Positions 24,465 to 32,174 of a stretch of 64,000 nucleotides of DNA are shown piece by piece. The position numbers and the translations under genes were made by a program. Each line of letters opens with the position of its first letter. The first letter of the stretch is position 1. Below the pieces are notes generated by a model. The model was given only the letters and a program-made list of their open reading frames with translations. It had not been told where the DNA came from and searched no databases. Origin of the DNA: Carboxylicivirga sp. (lineage in GTDB: Bacteria; Bacteroidota; Bacteroidia; Bacteroidales; Marinilabiliaceae); NCBI GenBank assembly GCA_025210475.1, contig JAOARW010000121.1, positions 98,929 to 162,928 on the forward strand. Direction: 5' to 3'.

Positions 24465-25919
24465 ATGAAAAAACAATCAGATATAGGGTTGATCGGGTTA
24501 GCTGTAATGGGCGAAAACCTGGTTTTAAATATGGAGAGTAAAGGTTATCAGGTTTCTGTTTATAACCGTTCTACCGATAAAGTAGATAATTTTATCAAAG
24601 GTCGTGGTCAAGACAAAAACATCATAGGAACCTATTCCATTGAAGAATTGGTGTCCTCTCTGGAGCGTCCGCGAAAGGTTATGATGATGATAAAAGCCGG
24701 TCCTGCTGTTGATGCCACCATTGATGCCTTGTTGCCACACCTTGAGCAAGGTGATATTATTATTGATGGAGGAAATACGCACTATCCGGATACTGACCGA
24801 CGCGTGAAACTAGTTGAAAGTAAGGGAGTGCATTATATTGGTGCTGGTGTATCAGGAGGCGAAGAAGGTGCTTTGCTGGGGCCATCAATTATGCCCGGAG
24901 GATCAAAAGCGGCCTGGCCTGCACTAAAGCCAATTTTTCAATCTATTGCTGCCAAAGTTGAGGATGGTTCGCCCTGTTGTGACTGGGTAGGTGAGAACGG
25001 AGCCGGACATTTTGTGAAGATGGTTCACAATGGAATCGAATATGGCGATATGCAATTGATCACCGAGGCTTACCATATAATGAAGGACTTACTTGGTTTA
25101 TCGGCTGACGAAATGCACGAGGTATTTAAAGAATGGAATGAGCAGGAGCTGGATTCGTATCTAATTGAAATAACCCGTGACATAATGGCTTATCGGGATG
25201 AAAAAGGAGAACCTTTGGTAGAGAAAATTCTTGACAAAGCTGGACAAAAAGGAACCGGCAAATGGACGGGGATTACTGCATTGGATTTAGGGGTGCCTCT
25301 GACATTGATTGGTGAGGCTGTATTTTCACGTTGCCTTTCGTCAATAAAAGACGAACGTGTTGAAGCCTCGAAAATATTAAGCGGACCAACACCTGCCTTT
25401 GATGGCGATAAAAAAGAATTTATCAGTGCAATTAAGGATGCTTTGTATGCTTCAAAAATAGTATCGTACGCACAAGGCTATGCTTTAATGAGAGCTGCAG
25501 CCGATGAAAATAACTGGAACTTAAATTATGGAGGAATAGCACTGATGTGGCGGGGTGGCTGCATTATTCGATCGGCCTTTTTAGGAAAGATTAAGGAGGC
25601 ATTTGATAATCAGCCAGGCTTAAGCAACCTATTGCTCGATCCGTATTTTAAGGCGGCTATTGATAAGGCGCAGGCCGGATGGCGAAAAGTTGTTGCAATG
25701 GCAGTGATGAATGGTATTCCAACTCCGGCGTTTGCAACGGCACTTAGTTATTACGATGGCTATCGAACAGAAACCTTACCTGCCAACTTGTTACAGGCTC
25801 AACGCGATTATTTCGGAGCGCATACCTATGAAAGGGTTGATAAGCCCCGTGGAGAATTTTTTCATACCAATTGGACAGGCAGGGGAGGCGATACTGCCAG
25901 TACAACTTATAATGTATGA
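24465..25919 (+). CDS. gnd: 6-phosphogluconate dehydrogenase, decarboxylating
   Basis: 484 residues; oxidises 6-phosphogluconate to ribulose 5-phosphate with NADP+, in the oxidative pentose phosphate pathway; cytosolic. The N-terminal Rossmann motif is GLIGLAVMGENL. The catalytic region has GVSGGEEGA and the FVKMVHNGIEYGDMQ block, and the C-terminus ends with the typical FHTNWTGRGG. No zwf or pgl gene adjoins it. A strong terminator follows. Confidence 0.97.
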   Translation: MKKQSDIGLIGLAVMGENLVLNMESKGYQVSVYNRSTDKVDNFIKGRGQDKNIIGTYSIEELVSSLERPRKVMMMIKAGPAVDATIDALLPHLEQGDIIIDGGNTHYPDTDRRVKLVESKGVHYIGAGVSGGEEGALLGPSIMPGGSKAAWPALKPIFQSIAAKVEDGSPCCDWVGENGAGHFVKMVHNGIEYGDMQLITEAYHIMKDLLGLSADEMHEVFKEWNEQELDSYLIEITRDIMAYRDEKGEPLVEKILDKAGQKGTGKWTGITALDLGVPLTLIGEAVFSRCLSSIKDERVEASKILSGPTPAFDGDKKEFISAIKDALYASKIVSYAQGYALMRAAADENNWNLNYGGIALMWRGGCIIRSAFLGKIKEAFDNQPGLSNLLLDPYFKAAIDKAQAGWRKVVAMAVMNGIPTPAFATALSYYDGYRTETLPANLLQAQRDYFGAHTYERVDKPRGEFFHTNWTGRGGDTASTTYNV

Positions 25920-25940
25920 TCTGCTTCTTTATAATATAAT

Positions 25941-25969
25941 AACCCAATCAACTGCTGATTGGGTTTTTT
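25941..25969 (+). terminator. Terminator after gnd
   Basis: AACCCAATCA (25941-25950) and TGATTGGGTT (25956-25965) form a perfect 10-bp stem with a T7 run. Confidence 0.95.
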
Positions 25970-26057
25970 TATACTCATACAGATTAAGAAAGCTTATAAA
26001 AGATTTTCGAAACCTTATTTTTTTATAATATTGTAATTGAATATAGGGAAAACTAAT

Positions 26058-26645
26058 ATGTCAATATCAGTTGATAAGTCGATGCTCAAGCTTTTGCATA
26101 AGGGCGATGAGCACTTTTATCGAAGTGTTTTTAACCAGCTGCAACCGGCTTTGGTATCATATGCGAAGGAGTATGTGATCGATACTGATATGGCTTCGAA
26201 TATTGTTCAGGAAGCATTTTTAAAGCTTTGGGAACAGCGGAAGAATATAAAAGTTGGTACTGTTTTAAATGCTTATTTGTATAAATCGGTTCGTAATATC
26301 TGCTTGAATTATTTAAGGCATTTAAAGGTTGTTGACAAGCATGCTGGCCAGATGAATGAGCTAAGCCTTAATTATGACGCATTAAAAGATAAAAGTGCCG
26401 AACGATTATTGGAAGCGGAGATAATGGAACGTTTGCAAAGTGCGATTGAGAAAATGACACCACAGTGTCGCAATGTGTTTGTGTTAAGCCGATTTGAAAA
26501 TAAAACTTATAAAGAAATTGCCGCCGAACTCGGAATCGCTGAAAAAACGGTTGAAAACCAAATGGGCAAAGCACTTAAAGTTGCCCGTATGGAACTTAAA
26601 GAGTTTTTACCCATTACTGTTATGTTGTATAATATCCTTAATTAG
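26058..26645 (+). CDS. ECF-type RNA polymerase sigma factor
   Basis: 195 residues from the ATG at 26058; the frame extends to a TTG at 26037, not preferred. Region 2 includes DTDMASNIVQEAFLKLWEQR, and region 4 has FVLSRFENKTYKEIAAELGI and KTVENQMGKALKVAR, typical of the Bacteroidota SusC/D-linked ECF group. No FecR-type anti-sigma factor or SusC gene follows. The next gene converges only 5 bases away, so this is an orphan sigma factor here. Confidence 0.9.
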   Translation: MSISVDKSMLKLLHKGDEHFYRSVFNQLQPALVSYAKEYVIDTDMASNIVQEAFLKLWEQRKNIKVGTVLNAYLYKSVRNICLNYLRHLKVVDKHAGQMNELSLNYDALKDKSAERLLEAEIMERLQSAIEKMTPQCRNVFVLSRFENKTYKEIAAELGIAEKTVENQMGKALKVARMELKEFLPITVMLYNILN

Positions 26646-26650
26646 AGAGT

Positions 26651-27121
26651 CTATTTCCCTGGCCAGATAGGTTGCTCTGCTTCATCATCCCAAAATGGAC
26701 CCCACTGAATTTCTGTCAAAAGATCATGATCAAAAAACAAGTTAAGGCTAAAGTCGGGGTTAGCTGCTAAGCTCTGATTAGGAATAACATCAGTCGATAA
26801 ATCTTCCAAGTCAAACTCCCCCAGGTTAAACACTTCCATTTGTTCCATCACTTCACCCTGGCTTAGGCCAATCAAATCAATTCCTTCGAAAAGAACATCC
26901 GGCGATGCAGTTGTTATCGAGGTGAGTTTCCAATTGCAATCTTCTTCAAACGACAAAGACAATTCTTTTTCATCAAAATGCCAGGCTTCCATGGCGCCTG
27001 ATTCCTTGTCTCCATCCATACCTTCAACTTCGCTTGGCTCGCCAAGTATATCCAATATTTGCTGTCGATTTAGTCCAAATTTAATTTCACCAAGTCCTTC
27101 TCCTAAGATGATGTCTTTCAT
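26651..27121 (-). CDS. Hypothetical acidic protein
   Basis: 156 residues with no signal peptide and many Asp and Glu. The start MKDIILGEGLGEIKFGLNRQQILDILGEP recalls small families in which a GxxxFGMxxxxVxxxLGxP motif opens a compact alpha/beta fold; the rest (AWHFDEKELSLSFEED) would form strands. No function can be assigned. It converges with the sigma factor gene and precedes arfB on the other side. Confidence 0.65.
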   Translation of the reverse strand: MKDIILGEGLGEIKFGLNRQQILDILGEPSEVEGMDGDKESGAMEAWHFDEKELSLSFEEDCNWKLTSITTASPDVLFEGIDLIGLSQGEVMEQMEVFNLGEFDLEDLSTDVIPNQSLAANPDFSLNLFFDHDLLTEIQWGPFWDDEAEQPIWPGK

Positions 27122-27167
27122 TGTGTTGTGTAATGATTGTTGTGTATTGGATACAAAAGTAGTTATT

Positions 27168-27581
27168 TTAGAATTCTTTAAGCCGCCTGTTCGCTTTTTT
27201 TAGCGATTGAATCTTTTTATTGCTGAGGCGTTTTTCAACGGAGGCTTTTGTGCGTTTGGTTTTTATACGCTTTTTAATTGGTTGAAGAGCTTTCCGCAGA
27301 ATTAAATATACCTGTTCGATGGCTGCCAGTTTGTTTTGTAATTGCGAACGGTATTGTTGATTGGATACGATTAGTTCATACTTACTTGTTAGTTGCCCTT
27401 TTAACCGATGGATTATTAGTTCTTTCTCGTATTGATTAAGGATTTCCGATGCCATAATATTAAAACGCACCGTTACCTTTGTATTGACTTTATTAACATT
27501 CTGGCCTCCGGGTCCACTGCTTCGGCTGGCCGAAATATCAAGCTCATTGATAAAGATTTTGTTAGTTAGTGATTCGATCAT
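27168..27581 (-). CDS. arfB: Alternative ribosome-rescue factor ArfB
   Basis: 137-residue peptidyl-tRNA hydrolase (YaeJ/ICT1 family) that frees ribosomes stalled on truncated mRNA. Gly25-Gly26-Gln27 in SSGPGGQNVNK is the catalytic GGQ. The C-terminal 40 residues are a highly basic tail (KKRIKTKRTKASVEKRL, KKANRRLK) that in the family enters the empty mRNA channel. Length fits ArfB and excludes full release factors. Confidence 0.95.
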   Translation of the reverse strand: MIESLTNKIFINELDISASRSSGPGGQNVNKVNTKVTVRFNIMASEILNQYEKELIIHRLKGQLTSKYELIVSNQQYRSQLQNKLAAIEQVYLILRKALQPIKKRIKTKRTKASVEKRLSNKKIQSLKKANRRLKEF

Positions 27582-27618
27582 AATTTCAATTTAAGGCCAT
27601 AAAGTTATTTAAACGAGA

Positions 27619-27648
27619 TTTGATTTACAGTATTTTGATTTATTTTTG
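27619..27648 (+). promoter_or_regulatory. Consensus Bacteroidota promoter
   Basis: TTTG (27619-27622), an 18-base spacer and TATTTTTG (27641-27648), a full match to TTTG/TAnnTTTG. The predicted start is near 27654, 12 bases before the ATG at 27666. Confidence 0.65.
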
Positions 27649-27665
27649 TGATACCTGATTGATGC

Positions 27666-29009
27666 ATGAAACGAAGCTTGTTACATATTGCCTTGTTCTT
27701 AATGACTTTTAATCAAGTTATTTCGCAGGAGTATGGTGGTGTCCATACGAGTCCTTACTTGCCATTTATCGGGCTTACCAATCAACCGGCCGAATTGGTT
27801 CGGCATGATGCTACATGGAACATCAATTTAATATCAGCAAAAGCTGGATTGTTGAAGAATATAAGCTTTGTTTCAGGCGACTTTTGGGATCTGATTGGTC
27901 GTGCCGGATTGGGGGATTTAAAATTCTTTTTGGCTTCAGATGAGTCCTTATTGTATGTTAAAGGTCGGGTGATTATTCCTTCCATAACTTATAAGCTCAA
28001 TGATCGACACTCTTTAGGTGTAACGATGAGTGTGCGTGCAGATGGCGTATACAATTCATCAAACGATGAGTTTTTGAAGATTTTTAAAGGCATCGAAAAT
28101 CCCGAATTCTTTGAAGATATAAAAGGAGAGTATTTCCGATCGCTGGTTAATACCTGGATGGAATATGGTTTTGCCTGGTCAACAACCCTATCCAAAACCG
28201 ACAATAACTGGCTGACGGGTGGCGTTGTTGTTAAGGTACTGAAAGGCTTTGGTGCCGGTTACCTGGAGATGGATGACATTGATGTGATGTTTGATAAGGA
28301 GCATATTTCGCATTTCGATATGCGCATGTCCTATGGTTTTAATGAAGGATTGAATAAAACCATAAACGGCGGCGATATAATCGAGCAATCTGGTGATTTC
28401 GGAATTGGACTGGATTTGGGTCTAGGATATTCCTACCAACCAGATCATTTAATTGGGGTGAAAGGAATGCCCTATCGGTATAAGTTGGGTTTTGTTGTGT
28501 CGGATATTGGCCGTATTAATAACCGGAAAACCGAAAATCAGGCATCGTATAATGTGCAAATGGATAATGTGCCATACAGTCGGTTTCAGGGAATTGAAAC
28601 CCTGGAAGCACTTAAAGATTCGATAGAGAAATCGATTGACTACGAGGAAATAAAGGAAGGGAGTTTTAGAACCAATTTGCCATTAACCTTTTCGGCCAAT
28701 GTTGATTATTGCTTTCGACCCCATTGGTTTGTTAATTCAACACTTGTATTTCGACCAAAGTATTACAATTCGCTGGTAAAGTTGGTTTCAAAAAATATTT
28801 GGCGAAGTAATCTGACTGTTCGTTACGAAACCAGAAAATGGGGTGCATATCTTCCCATATCCTATTCATCGGCTTTGGGTTGGAGCACAGGCATATCAGC
28901 CCGCTATAGAAATTTATACATTGGCTCAACCACAATACTCGGAAATTTATTCGGCCAGGGAGATAGTCAACGGCAAATTTATTTTGGCTTGTCTATTCCT
29001 ATTAAGTAA
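27666..29009 (+). CDS. DUF5723-like outer-membrane beta-barrel protein
   Basis: 447 residues with a signal peptide (ending VISQ), then alternating beta segments with many aromatic ends and a final FGLSIPIK strand. It opens EYGGVHTSPYLPFIGLTNQPAELV and continues with a long barrel-like body, which fits the DUF5723 family of Bacteroidota outer-membrane proteins. Function unknown; it may relate to gliding or secretion-associated envelope proteins. It is divergent from arfB with its own consensus promoter. Confidence 0.75.
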   Translation: MKRSLLHIALFLMTFNQVISQEYGGVHTSPYLPFIGLTNQPAELVRHDATWNINLISAKAGLLKNISFVSGDFWDLIGRAGLGDLKFFLASDESLLYVKGRVIIPSITYKLNDRHSLGVTMSVRADGVYNSSNDEFLKIFKGIENPEFFEDIKGEYFRSLVNTWMEYGFAWSTTLSKTDNNWLTGGVVVKVLKGFGAGYLEMDDIDVMFDKEHISHFDMRMSYGFNEGLNKTINGGDIIEQSGDFGIGLDLGLGYSYQPDHLIGVKGMPYRYKLGFVVSDIGRINNRKTENQASYNVQMDNVPYSRFQGIETLEALKDSIEKSIDYEEIKEGSFRTNLPLTFSANVDYCFRPHWFVNSTLVFRPKYYNSLVKLVSKNIWRSNLTVRYETRKWGAYLPISYSSALGWSTGISARYRNLYIGSTTILGNLFGQGDSQRQIYFGLSIPIK

Positions 29010-29088
29010 TCGGTCTTAAACTGAACAAGCCAGAAGAGTATCAAAGTATCAAGCTACTCAGCCTGCTTCAATAAATTTAACTAGTCCT

Positions 29089-29946
29089 TTAGCCGAGTAG
29101 CTCTCTTACTTTAATATGTGTGCCTGCATCAGAGGCATAAGAAATGCCCTGGTGATTCAAAAATGTTGAATCAGGTCGGTTCAAATCAAGTTGATCGCCG
29201 TTAAAAGCAGATGCATAAGCACCAATCTCATTAAAAATACAGGCAGATGCTGCATAATCCCACAGGCTACCTGCACCATCTTCCTTTTTGGGGAACTTAA
29301 AATAGGTGGCAGGATGATTTTCAAGCACCCACATGGCGTTCATGGCTGCACCACCGTGGCAAATCTTTTTGAGTTGAACGGCTGATAAGGTGTTAAGCTT
29401 TGCCTCAACTTCGTCATACCTTGGGTGATCGAGAAAGCTGCGGTCGCAAACTAAGGTGAGTGTGGGGGCAGGGGTATTCAGTTGCCATTTCTGCTGGTTT
29501 TTGTATGCACCAACTCCTTTAATGGCGTGATACAATGTAGCATCAACTGGATTGTAGATTACACCAATATGCGGCACTCCGGTTTTATCCACCAAACCAA
29601 TGGACACCGAATAACCATCCGTTTGATCAAGAAAAGGAAGTGTGCCATCCAGTGGATCGATGCACCAAAAATAGTCTTTCTGAAAACGGCTGCCATCATC
29701 GGCAGATTCTTCCGTAAGCATGGCTAAGTCAAACTTTTCCAAAGTGGGATGAAGTGCATCCAGAATTAGCTTTTCGCAAGCCAGGTCTACTTCGGTAAAA
29801 ACCTGTGAAGCCAGGCAATCACCACCTACTTTTGTGTTAACCGTCAGTTTTTCTTTGCTTCGCTCAGTCACCAACTGACCTGCTTTTTGTGCTGCTTCGA
29901 TGGCAATGTTACTAAGTTCTTTTAGTTGTTCTATGTTGAGGTGCAT
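29089..29946 (-). CDS. cysQ: 3'(2'),5'-bisphosphate nucleotidase / inositol monophosphatase family
   Basis: 285-residue Mg-dependent phosphatase. Glu79-Glu80 (LTEES) and DPLDGT (97-102) are the metal site, and WDYAAS near the C-terminus is the second motif. CysQ recycles PAP from sulfate assimilation, but the DGTLPFLDQTDGYS loop differs from the usual DGTKEFI, so the substrate could be another sugar or inositol phosphate. It is followed on the same strand by nothing, and preceded by the phosphotransferase gene 62 bases away, likely co-transcribed. Confidence 0.8.
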   Translation of the reverse strand: MHLNIEQLKELSNIAIEAAQKAGQLVTERSKEKLTVNTKVGGDCLASQVFTEVDLACEKLILDALHPTLEKFDLAMLTEESADDGSRFQKDYFWCIDPLDGTLPFLDQTDGYSVSIGLVDKTGVPHIGVIYNPVDATLYHAIKGVGAYKNQQKWQLNTPAPTLTLVCDRSFLDHPRYDEVEAKLNTLSAVQLKKICHGGAAMNAMWVLENHPATYFKFPKKEDGAGSLWDYAASACIFNEIGAYASAFNGDQLDLNRPDSTFLNHQGISYASDAGTHIKVRELLG

Positions 29947-30008
29947 GATTCGTTAGTTATTGCTTATATGTTTGTTAAAAAAAGCTGCAAGCTATCGGCA
30001 GGCAGCTA

Positions 30009-30998
30009 TTAGCTATGGATACTTGCCACCACTTCGCGAGCCTGGCGTTCGCTGTAGCTATTAATTTTCCAATGGTCTGGACTCCAGCCTTTTAAAAAGC
30101 GGTGAAAATCAGTCCATGCCACCGGGTATAATTCGCGCCATTCCTTTTCCAATACTTCAAAGTCGATTGCCGGATGCTTGCTGTTGATGGCTTGTTTTAA
30201 TTCCTTAAAATAGTAATCAAGTAGTTTATTCTCCATCGCTTCACAATCTTCTTCGTAAAGACAACTGCCCACAAAATAGGCAACATCTTTCATGCCGCAG
30301 CCACCGCCAACGTACTGAAAATCGACAGCTGCAACCTGTGTTCCATCCTCTGAGAAACAAAAGTTAGCCAGCTTGGCATCGCCATGCACCAGGGTTTGAA
30401 AAGCGCCTTGGCGCAATAATTGATCGATGGCAGGCGCAGCTGCTTTTAAGGCCTGATCATCCATTATTTTCAACTCATCAGGGCGGGTATCCAGGTGCCA
30501 GTAGGTACCTACTTCCCATAGCCGATCAGCACTCTTGTTTAAAAAAGTAGCATGGAAATTGGCCAGCCACCTTAAGCAGGTTTGTATCTCGCGCCAACTA
30601 ACAGAAGATAATCGACCCGAATAGCCCGAAGCATCCAGGTCTTCCATCAGCATTAATACTTCTTCGCCGTGGTGTTCCAAAGCCAGGCAGTGAGGTGTTC
30701 GGCACTGATCGTCACAATCCTGATTCCAGAATTCATACCAGGCCGTTTCAACCTGATAAGATTTAAGCTTTCGCTGGTGCGAGAAATTGGTGTTCCACCC
30801 GCGCGGATGATTGCTCGAATCAGGTAGCTTTACATGCTTTACCACCACCGAGGGGTAATTGCCACCCTTTAGTTGAAGCCGTAATATCTTTCCATAACCA
30901 CTCCACAGGTTCTGGATGGTTTCCGTGCCAATAATTTTATCGGCTCCTGTGGTTTTTAGTACAATGTCCTGCAAATACTGATTCATCAATCGATCCAT
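30009..30998 (-). CDS. Phosphotransferase of the aminoglycoside/ecdysteroid kinase-like superfamily
   Basis: 329 residues with the kinase-like signature HGDAKLANFCF (catalytic Asp) followed by AAVDFQYVGGGCGMKDVAYF (metal Asp), and an LMLMEDLDASGY hinge. This layout fits the EcKinase/DUF1679-like branch; the small-molecule substrate is unknown. A perfect -7 element at 31011-31018 puts the transcript start near 31005, so the Met at codon 5 (MNQYLQD, 30986) may be the true start. A short AGCTATTAGCTAT repeat overlaps the stop codon. Confidence 0.8.
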   Translation of the reverse strand: MDRLMNQYLQDIVLKTTGADKIIGTETIQNLWSGYGKILRLQLKGGNYPSVVVKHVKLPDSSNHPRGWNTNFSHQRKLKSYQVETAWYEFWNQDCDDQCRTPHCLALEHHGEEVLMLMEDLDASGYSGRLSSVSWREIQTCLRWLANFHATFLNKSADRLWEVGTYWHLDTRPDELKIMDDQALKAAAPAIDQLLRQGAFQTLVHGDAKLANFCFSEDGTQVAAVDFQYVGGGCGMKDVAYFVGSCLYEEDCEAMENKLLDYYFKELKQAINSKHPAIDFEVLEKEWRELYPVAWTDFHRFLKGWSPDHWKINSYSERQAREVVASIHS

Positions 30999-31010
30999 TC
31001 AAATGAGGCG

Positions 31011-31018
31011 CAAAGATA
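31011..31018 (-). promoter_or_regulatory. -7 element of the phosphotransferase gene
   Basis: Minus-strand TATCTTTG, an exact TAnnTTTG, 13 bases before the first ATG; a very short leader is implied. No -33 box is obvious. Confidence 0.5.
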
Positions 31019-31185
31019 GTAATTTGGGCGATTGCACAGTGCGCGATTGGGATTCACGTGCATATCTTCCTGGTTTTTAAAGCCTTTCAGGTCTAATTAG
31101 CCGAAGAGATTAACGCTTAAATAATTAAGGTGCGATACTCAATATAATTTTCTAATTTAGTTACTGTCTTATTAAAACCATCGCT

Positions 31186-31884
31186 ATGCCCTTAAAATAT
31201 AAGTTGATTCGTAGCAACCTTAAATCGCACAACAATGGCTATATCGCCACCCCGGTATCGCGCAAAACGGTAACACAGAATGACCTGATTGAACGCATGT
31301 GCCAACAAGGCTCAGGTATTAGCAGGGGCGAGGCCATGGCAAATATAGAAGCCTATCATCAGGAGCTTTGCAATGCTCTTTTGGATGGCGATATTTATGT
31401 TAGCGAAATGTTTACTATTCAATCGTCGATTGCAGGTGTTTTTGAAAACCACGACAGCCGTTTTACCAAAGGTGTTAACGAAGTGAAAATTAAGGTGCAA
31501 CCGGGCAAGCGATTAAAAAAGCTGGCATCGCAAATTAATACGCGCCGAAAAAGTAATGAAGGCGTATCGCCCATTATCAGTTCGATAAAGGATATAAACC
31601 GGCAGCCTCACCCCATGCACGATCAGGCAGGTGGCTTTATGATTATTAAAGGTAAGCGTCTTAAAATTAATGAGGAAGATGAGCAGCAAGGCTTGTTCTT
31701 TATTAGCCATACCACCGGGCAGGCCTATAAAACCACCAAATTGATTGGTAATAAACCAAAGGAACTAATGCTGCTATTGCCCGATATGCCTGTGGGAGAA
31801 TATATGATAGAGCTTAGAGTGGTGTTTCGCAACAGTCGTATGTTACGAAAGGTTAAGTACCTTACCCTGTTTACTGTAAGCTAA
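31186..31884 (+). CDS. HU-like DNA-binding protein with C-terminal DUF4469-type domain
   Basis: 232 residues. The N-terminal 120 match the HU-like family common in Bacteroidota (PLKYKLIRSNL, VSRKTVTQNDLIERM, then NEVKIKVQPGKRLKKL). Residues about 130-232 form a beta-rich extension (KLIGNKPKELMLLLPDMPVGEYMIEL) like the Ig-like DUF4469 domain. A nucleoid or DNA-bridging role is plausible. The spacer after it contains the GTCGCCA palindrome cluster. Confidence 0.85.
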   Translation: MPLKYKLIRSNLKSHNNGYIATPVSRKTVTQNDLIERMCQQGSGISRGEAMANIEAYHQELCNALLDGDIYVSEMFTIQSSIAGVFENHDSRFTKGVNEVKIKVQPGKRLKKLASQINTRRKSNEGVSPIISSIKDINRQPHPMHDQAGGFMIIKGKRLKINEEDEQQGLFFISHTTGQAYKTTKLIGNKPKELMLLLPDMPVGEYMIELRVVFRNSRMLRKVKYLTLFTVS

Positions 31885-31917
31885 TGCAATTGGGTGTTTT
31901 ACACTGCTATCAGTCAC

Positions 31918-32006
31918 TTGTCGCCAATTGGCGACCGAATTGGTCGTTAGGTGGCGACATGTCGTGTCGTTAATTGGCGATTGCTTTTGTCGCCAGCTGG
32001 CGACAA
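31918..32006. repeat. Cluster of GTCGCCA palindromes
   Basis: Two perfect 16-bp palindromes, GTCGCCAATTGGCGAC (31920-31935) and GTCGCCAGCTGGCGAC (31989-32004), are flanked by TTG and CAA so that the outer arms also pair over 87 bases. Between them lie CGACC-GAATT-GGTCG (31932-31946), CGACATGTCG (31955-31964) and a TTAATTGGCGA half-site. The block is much richer in G+C symmetry than its surroundings. An operator array, a protein-binding chromosomal site or a REP-like element are all possible. Confidence 0.65.
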
Positions 32007-32104
32007 CTAATGGATAGGGTAGTACAATTGAGAAAAGAACCCGTGTGCAATTATGAACGACCCTATAATGGCGCGGCCTGAAGCCCGGTAATAAGGATAT
32101 GTTG

Positions 32105-32161
32105 CAGACCTTCCGGTTTTTCGAATGCAGACCTAACAGGTTTTCGAAGCCTGTTAAGTCT
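32105..32161. repeat. AGACCTAACAGG palindromic repeat, possible terminator
   Basis: AGACCTAACAGG (32129-32140) pairs with CCTGTTAAGTCT (32150-32161) with one mismatch. Just before it, AGACCTTCCGGTTTTTCGAA is half of a related unit. I recall such ACCTAACAGG...CCTGTTAGGT hairpins as common interspersed repeats in Bacteroidota. It ends 13 bases from the 3' end of the acyltransferase gene and may serve as its terminator. Confidence 0.65.
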
Positions 32162-32174
32162 TAGGATGTTTAAA

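Noticed and set aside
5502..25919. Lactonase-family gene and gnd as a pentose phosphate unit
   Set aside because: They are about 18 kb apart and the lactonase-family protein has a lipoprotein signal, so it is not likely the cytosolic 6-phosphogluconolactonase.
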